A stretch of DNA of 64,000 nucleotides from Musa acuminata AAA Group. Taxonomy: Eukaryota; Streptophyta; Magnoliopsida; Zingiberales; Musaceae. This document shows, in pieces, positions 58,499 to 64,000 of the stretch (within the stretch, counting starts at the first letter, position 1; each line of letters starts with the position of its first letter). The notes beneath the pieces are model-generated. The model did no database searches, was not told the DNA's origin, and saw only the letters and a list, made by a program, of their open reading frames with translations. A program made the translations under genes and the position numbers. Where the stretch lies: contig NC_088357.1 in assembly GCF_036884655.1 (NCBI RefSeq), positions 43,036,001 through 43,100,000 on the forward strand, in the 5' to 3' direction.

Positions 58499-59619
58499 CA
58501 ATGTCGATCTGAACATCACGACGATGAGAAAAAGGAGGTAGAGCGGTGAGGCATCTGTGTTGGTGCTGGAGAAGGAAGAGACGAGAAGTGAGGCATCTTT
58601 ATCGACGTCGTGACAGCAGGTGATGATTGATATAAAAATGATAGACAAAAAGATAGTTTTAATGGTGGTGGTTGACGACAACAATACAGTGGTTGGTTTT
58701 GTCGATGTCGATCCGAATATTGACAATGATAAGGAAGAGGAGATAGGGTGGTGAGGTATATGTGTCGGTGCTTAAGGAGGAAGAGAAGGGAGGTGGGCAT
58801 CTTCATCAATGCATCACTGCTCTACCTCCTCTTTGTCCTCCAGCACTGCATTGCATTTGTCTCAATATTGGAGGAGGAAGATAAGGTAGGTGAGGTAACT
58901 ACGTTGTTGACAATGAGGAGAGAGAAGGAAGAGGAGGTAGGTGAGGTAGAGCAGATACAATCGATCAATCTCGAAACCCCAGCAAAAATAGCAATTACCA
59001 ATCCGAAGGCTAACCATAGTGCAACGATCCATTGTTTCTACATCGTCTCACTTGCCATATCCATCATCGCTATCTTTCTGATAGTCTCCCTCATCACCAC
59101 GGTGTCATATGTGAGTGGGAAGCAGGACGGGGGATTATTGTCTCTCCTGTCATCGGATCTGTAGTCTTTAAGCCTCCATTTTATGCAATGATCAGTTCTC
59201 ATTATCTGATCAAATCCCCTCCGATCACAGGTGGAGTTGATCCAGAAGCATGTCAGTGACCACGTTGCTACAGCAAGGCATACGTGTCGTTTGCGTATCA
59301 ACTAAAGCTCGAGAGCTCGAAACAGGCGTACTGAGCTCACTTGCAACCTCTCCCTCCTTGTCACCTACCGTTGCTTCCTTGAATCCATCCCTCCATTGGA
59401 CAAAAGGACCGTTTGAAGATTTGTGCTTCTTTGAATCCATCCCTCTATTGGAAAAAAGGACCGTTTGAAGATTTGACAGCAACATTGACACAAATGCCTC
59501 ACTTGCCTCATCTTCTTGCTCCCTCCTCATCGTCAGCAACACAAATGCCCCACTTGCCTCCTCTTCCTCCTCTAGTGTTAACACAAATGTAGAACGATGC
59601 CGGAGGAGGATGAGGAGGT
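58499..59619. other. Interior of the inverted-arm element
   Basis: Repetitive GA/GT-rich segments with repeated GGTGAGGCATCT-like phrases, and a 138-codon frame (58748-59164) whose C-terminal part is hydrophobic (TIHCFYIVSLAISIIAIFLIV). No family was recognised. A captured gene fragment is possible but not supported. Confidence 0.35.
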
Positions 59620-61111
59620 TGTTGAATCTTGGATTTTGATAATGAAACCAATCGATATGTTTTTATGTTTTAATCTATGTTTTGAGTGATGCAGGATGCT
59701 TCGATCAGGATGAGACAATTAAAGCAGAAAAAATCATGTTGTGCTGGATAAACATGTCAAAAGATTGGACGTCGGGCCGGTGGATCAATCGACGTATCGA
59801 CAGAAGGCTTCGGACCGTAGATTTGAGCATTGGGCCAAGAAGAGCGGATATTGCACCAAGGATATCGGAGTTGTGGAGTCAATTGACCGATTGGGCAATA
59901 GGCCGCAAGATAGGACGATGCGTCGAAGAATCGAACAAAGCGTCGAGAGACCAATGACATGCCAGACAACTTGATTAATGCTTAGTATTAATTGTCTAGA
60001 TCAAAGTGTGTTTTTACATGTGCAGGATTAACTACGATAGCAAGGCATGAAGCAAAATGAAGTCCTAGAGTCAAGGACACGATTACGTTGGGAGTTCGAG
60101 AGTTCGTCGGAAGTTCTGGAGGAACCAGTCGAGAAGTCTAGGAGCTTGCTAGAGAAGCTCATCGGAACTCGCTAAGAAGATTGTCGTGAAGTCCAGGAGT
60201 TCGCTGGAAGCTCGTCGAAAGAATAGACATAGGGACTTGTTTTACTTAGCAAATGTCTTATGATTTCATAGTTAGCACGTAATTGGGCTTGGATTTGGGC
60301 CAACCCAATTAGGGGCCAGCTAGGCCCATGTAAGAACTGTGTTGGGCCCAATAAGAAGCCCAAATAACGCCCCAAGAAGTCTCACTATCGTGGCACAATC
60401 TTCGAGACTATGTCAAGCGGTGGTACCACCAGTTTGGGCGATTGTACTGCCCCTGGCAGGGTGCTAGGCGATGGTACCGCCCAGCACTGCACCCCAGGCA
60501 GTGGTACCGCCCAACGTAGGCGGTAGTACCACCCGTGCCCGGGGAACCCGGGATGGGAAAGTTTTAGGCTCCAAGTTTGAATTAACTTGAAGCCTATAAA
60601 TACTCCTCTCATCCCTAGTTAAAGCATACAAGCACAAAGAGTTTTATAGTGATAAAACGCTACTGCAATCTCTTTAGAATTTCTCTTCTCTATTCCAACT
60701 TTAGAATTCTGTTTAGAGAGGAGTGTATGTGCTTGTAAGGGTTTTCTCCTAAACCCGATAAAAGGAGAAGAGGAGTGTAAAAGGTGATTGGCCTTCGCAT
60801 ATTGAAGGAAGGCCTCTAGTGGACGTCGGTGACCTCGTCGGAGGAGGAAGCCAAAAGTAGATGTAGGTTAAGATTGACCGAACCACTCTAAATCTCGGTT
60901 TGCATTTACTTTCTGCTATTTATTTTAACTGCAAATTGTGTCCATTGCTTTACATCTACTGCACTTCCGTATGCTTTCAATTTAAGTTAAGTTTCCGAAA
61001 ACGGTTTTACGTCGGAAATGGTTTTATCGTATGAAAGTTTTTAAACCATCGTGATTTTACCGCTGTATTAATTCACCCCTCCCCCTCTTAGTGTCGACCC
61101 TGATCCTAACA
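59620..61111 (+). mobile_element. Solo LTR of a second family (1492 bp)
   Basis: Begins TGTTGAATCTTGG and ends CCTAACA. A TATA box (GCCTATAAATACTCC, about 60591) suggests forward orientation. The presumed target duplication GAGGT (59615-59619) and AAGAT (61112-61116) agrees at only 3 of 5 positions, so it is either decayed or the edges are slightly off. No internal domain, PBS or second LTR is present. A cluster of KpnI-centred short repeats lies at about 60417-60535. Confidence 0.7.
60417..60535. repeat. Interspersed GGTACC-centred palindromic motifs in the solo LTR
   Basis: Copies of a GG(C/T)GGTGGTACCRCC-like motif occur at about 60417, 60473 and 60501, with a related GGCGGTAGTACCACC at about 60519. 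They sit just upstream of the TATA box. Confidence 0.75.
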
Positions 61112-61634
61112 AAGATAGAATAATATGATACTAATGCGGATGCCTCACCTCCCCCATCTTCCTCCTCTAGCATTGACATAGATGTCTCACCGCTTTGTCT
61201 CCTCTTCCTCCTTGTCGTTTATTCGGATCGATATAACAAAGCTAACCATCATATTGTTATCGTTAATCATCACCATAAATCATCATCTGTTATCACTATT
61301 GAAATTATCTTTCTACCCATCATTTTTATACCATTCATACATATATTATCACGTGTTATATCTTTCATCGTTAAAACCAACGACATTAGGATAATTAAGT
61401 TACATATTTTACTTTTATGATCATAGAAATTTTATTATAAACTTTTTAAGTTTAAGATCAAGACGTCGAAGAGGTCTAAGTACGTTGGTTGGCTAACATG
61501 TAATTAGCCCGATTAAACCAGTTAGATTTATTACGCGGGCATCATCCGCCGTCCGAGAAGCGCCAACTCAAATTTCTTCCTCACCCCTTCAAAAACCTTT
61601 AAACGGAGGGGGAATCGAGCCACTCGCTTCCCTC

Positions 61635-61735
61635 TATAAGCGCGCGCTTCCCTCAGTTTCAGCTCCGTCCGGAGGCCAAAGACGGAGAGGGATGCGACGA
61701 CTCCGCTGGGGTTTCGTCTCGATCCGAACTCGGGT
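61635..61735 (+). other. Possible promoter and first exon of an unidentified gene
   Basis: A GC-rich island (61540-61740) in AT-rich DNA has a TATA motif (CTATAAGCG, 61634-61642) and, 57 bases later, an ATG (61692) opening a short frame, MRRLRWGFVSIRTR. A donor-like GTATCG at 61734 could end the exon. The frame as such runs on to 61895 without recognisable features. Further exons were not identified before the window end. It could equally be a non-coding RNA gene or chance. Confidence 0.25.
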
Positions 61736-61899
61736 ATCGGCAAAAGCCCCTTCCATCGTATTTTGTTATCTTGTCAATGAAGATTCAACGCTTTTCTTCA
61801 AGATCCAATGTTTTAATACACATGCGAAGGTTGAATCTGAGCTTTGTACTCCTCGGCATCCAAATTCTAGCGATGTGAATATGTGCAGATTCTAGTAAT

Positions 61900-64000
61900 C
61901 TGTGGAACTTAGTTTGCCTTCATTAATGTGTTGCCAAGAAGCTGGTAGGGTTTTATTCGAACCGATATTTGCATATAGGTTAGTTAGTATGTGAGAATTG
62001 GTGCTTTATGTTTCCATAGATCCAAGACAAGCCTTTATGTTTAGAACAGCCAAGCATGCGAATTTAGACTCAAGTAGATTCGACCAGTAAATTGAAACTA
62101 AGCTTCTAGATTTTCATCCTCAAAATGGGTCAATCTAGCAAGTTGCCTCAGGAAAGGAGAGAACATGGACTCATAATTGGGACATGTGCTTTCCTGGAAA
62201 GGATGTCTTCCGTTCTATAAGCTGATGCTGGTCCCGATGTCATCCATAGGCCTGTGAATGCTAAATGGTCGTGCAACTGTTAGTGTCTGCGGTTCCTCCT
62301 TGTGTATGACATTGGATGTACAGGTGAATTTGGGTTACGATCATCAGCAAGTACATTTATTGTTAGCTATCTTCAAGAAGGTTGCATATTAGAAAGACAT
62401 TTGTAACAAATATAGTATTTTGAAGGTAAATACAATAAATCCACAATTTTATCACATTAAGCAACGAAATAAGTCAGAGAAATAAAGAGTATTAAAATGG
62501 GAAAGGAAACAAGAGAAGAAAGGGAAAAGATTACAAAACTCTTGAAAGCTGAGAGCCAAGAAATCTTCAAAATCAAATATCACATAACTGAAGTCTCTGA
62601 ACCAGAATGTTGTGCAAGTGCAATGAACAATGTCAAATGGTAATCAAAAGCCCAGTTGAAGAGTCCCTTAATTCTTTCCTTCAGCTAGCCCATCATGAGG
62701 AAATCTATAAGCATCTTCATCTGGGAGGAAAGTTTTCTCCTTAGTGTCCCCCCAAAAACCAAGGACCGAGCTCCAAAGAGCATGTCAGGGGTTCCTAAAG
62801 GAGGAAGCTATAGAGCACAGGAAAATAATGTGATTAATAGTTCTGTCCATCAAAGAGTAGAGGGGCAAGAAGGATCCTGAAATTCTTCCTTAGGAAAAAT
62901 CTCCCTAGAATGGGTTTATTTTTTAATGCCAGCAACATGAAACTGACATATATATGTTGAAGTTGAACCATCTTGTGTTTAATTCTCAATCATATTGTGT
63001 AATTGTCATGGGTTTGTTGCTTTCAGTATAGATGGGAACCTACTCTAGTCAGCTCATGCACAAGCCACAAGGTCAGATGAATGATTCTTGTCATAGCATG
63101 TGCTTACTATGCCATGCTCCACTGACATGCATGGTCACCTGAATATACATGTATGCCACTGACATGGTCAATGTGAATGGTCCTTGATATTGTTGATCCG
63201 TTAAATTGCTTTCTGTTTCCAGTAACATGTACCTATATTAAATAAGCATTCATTTCTAGAGTCATCTTTATTTGGATTTGATCACAAATTTCCTGCCATT
63301 AGTAGTTATATCATGAGAGCCTAATGCAACTACATGAAGAGCAATGTTTGGATGGGACCAACGTGTTAACTTTGTACTGGCGAGTATGATGATTGACTTT
63401 GTGCTTATTGACTTCATGAGCATGTCCACTATATGTGTTATTGGATTCTTTAACTTCTGAAGTCCTCAGGCAGTATGCTAGAGAATTTGTCGAAATAAAT
63501 ATATGATAATGTGATAGCAGATGTTGCAACATGTTCCTTTACATCCAGATTTTATTTTGATTCTTGTCATAGTCAATACATCGTTAGGATTTTAATAGTT
63601 GATATCAGCTACTTATTAGAGTTCTTAGGTAGATGCTTCTATTTCCTAATATATTATTGCAACTTGATGCTGACCAGTGTCGTGATTATTTCCTTGCATC
63701 TTGCATATGATTTTGACTGATAAAACCAACATATTATCATTGTTGATGTAATCATATTTGATTTCCCCTGAATTGTCTCCTATCAAAGCCATCATGGGGA
63801 CCTTATATAATCTAGAAAAGACTTGAATAGCCAAGTGGAGACGAACTGACCTAAAATGGACAGCAATATGGAACTTGTGAGCATGTGAATAGCAAGAAGA
63901 CTATAGGACTTGAATCCAAACTTGTTTTCTTTTTCTATCTGGAGTTTTTCATACTTATTTTTGTATCTAAAATCCCTTACTATTATTCAGTCATTGGTGC
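61900..64000. other. Right end, nothing recognised
   Basis: AT-rich DNA with only short frames. Later exons of the candidate gene starting near 61.7 kb may lie here or beyond the window. Confidence 0.4.

Larger units (their letters stand above)
54681..61509. mobile_element. Element with long diverged inverted arms, host of a nest
   Basis: Sequence from 54681 (GGCTAATTACAT) inward is similar to the reverse complement of the sequence running back from 61509 (same 12 bases at 61498-61509). The similarity continues for several hundred bases: compare ATAAAAGTAAAATATTTAAC at the left with ATAAAAGTAAAATATGTAAC on the complement at the right, and GATAATGATATAATGGTTGGC with GATAACAATATGATGGTTAGC. The left arm resumes beyond the copia insertion (58494-58600). 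The arms are about 400 bp. Without the copia element and the solo LTR, the host would be about 1.8 kb. No transposase was recognised and no target duplication is evident. A Mutator-like non-autonomous or foldback element is plausible. Confidence 0.55.

Overview
This is a nuclear plant chromosome window. It holds multi-exon genes with GT/AG introns, an intronless very GC-rich gene in AT-rich surroundings (bimodal GC, typical of monocots), and many LTR retrotransposons in different states of decay. I think a monocot is likely. A member of the Zingiberales such as a banana relative is possible from the look of the LTRs, but no search could be run and the species is not proven.

Seven protein-coding genes can be reconstructed. 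From left to right they are: a bHLH transcription factor with a C-terminal ACT-like region (6190-7310, +, 5 exons, 259 aa); an At1g16860-type two-span membrane protein (9165-11669, -, 4 coding exons, 486 aa, probably with a long 5' UTR intron to about 14.6 kb); a 91-aa small mitochondrial ATP synthase subunit of the ATP17/Fb15 type (22760-23035, -); the diphthamide zinc protein DPH3 (32651-32911, +); a plastid-type geranylgeranyl diphosphate synthase (38243-39277, +, intronless); a TBC/Rab-GAP protein of the TBC1D5 type (40138-45028, -, 5 exons, 842 aa); and the catalytic A subunit of the vacuolar H+-ATPase (46307-53486, -, 20 exons, 621 aa). For every spliced gene the exon lengths and phases add up to an uninterrupted frame. 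The genes are ordinary housekeeping and regulatory genes and do not form an operon-like unit. Two share a membrane-traffic/endomembrane theme (VHA-A and the TBC protein).

The accessory DNA falls in three blocks. At the left end there is a decayed Ty3/gypsy gag-protease relic (about 0.4-2.1 kb) and four copies of a 180-bp tandem repeat (3.03-3.75 kb). At 23.6-31.2 kb there is a nest: an old LTR element without recognisable coding capacity (LARD-like) whose interior was hit twice by solo LTRs of one family, each with its own target duplication. At 54.7-61.5 kb there is a second nest: an element with long, diverged inverted arms that contains a very young Ty1/copia element and a 1.49-kb solo LTR.

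The most unusual object is the young copia element (54950-58493). It has 426-bp LTRs that differ at three positions, a perfect 5-bp target duplication, PBS and PPT, and one open 861-codon frame. That frame keeps gag, protease and integrase but has lost reverse transcriptase and the RNase H core by an in-frame deletion. No new gene system beyond this was found. Long stretches (15.2-18.8, 19.0-22.7, 32.9-38.2 and 61.5-64.0 kb) show no recognisable genes.
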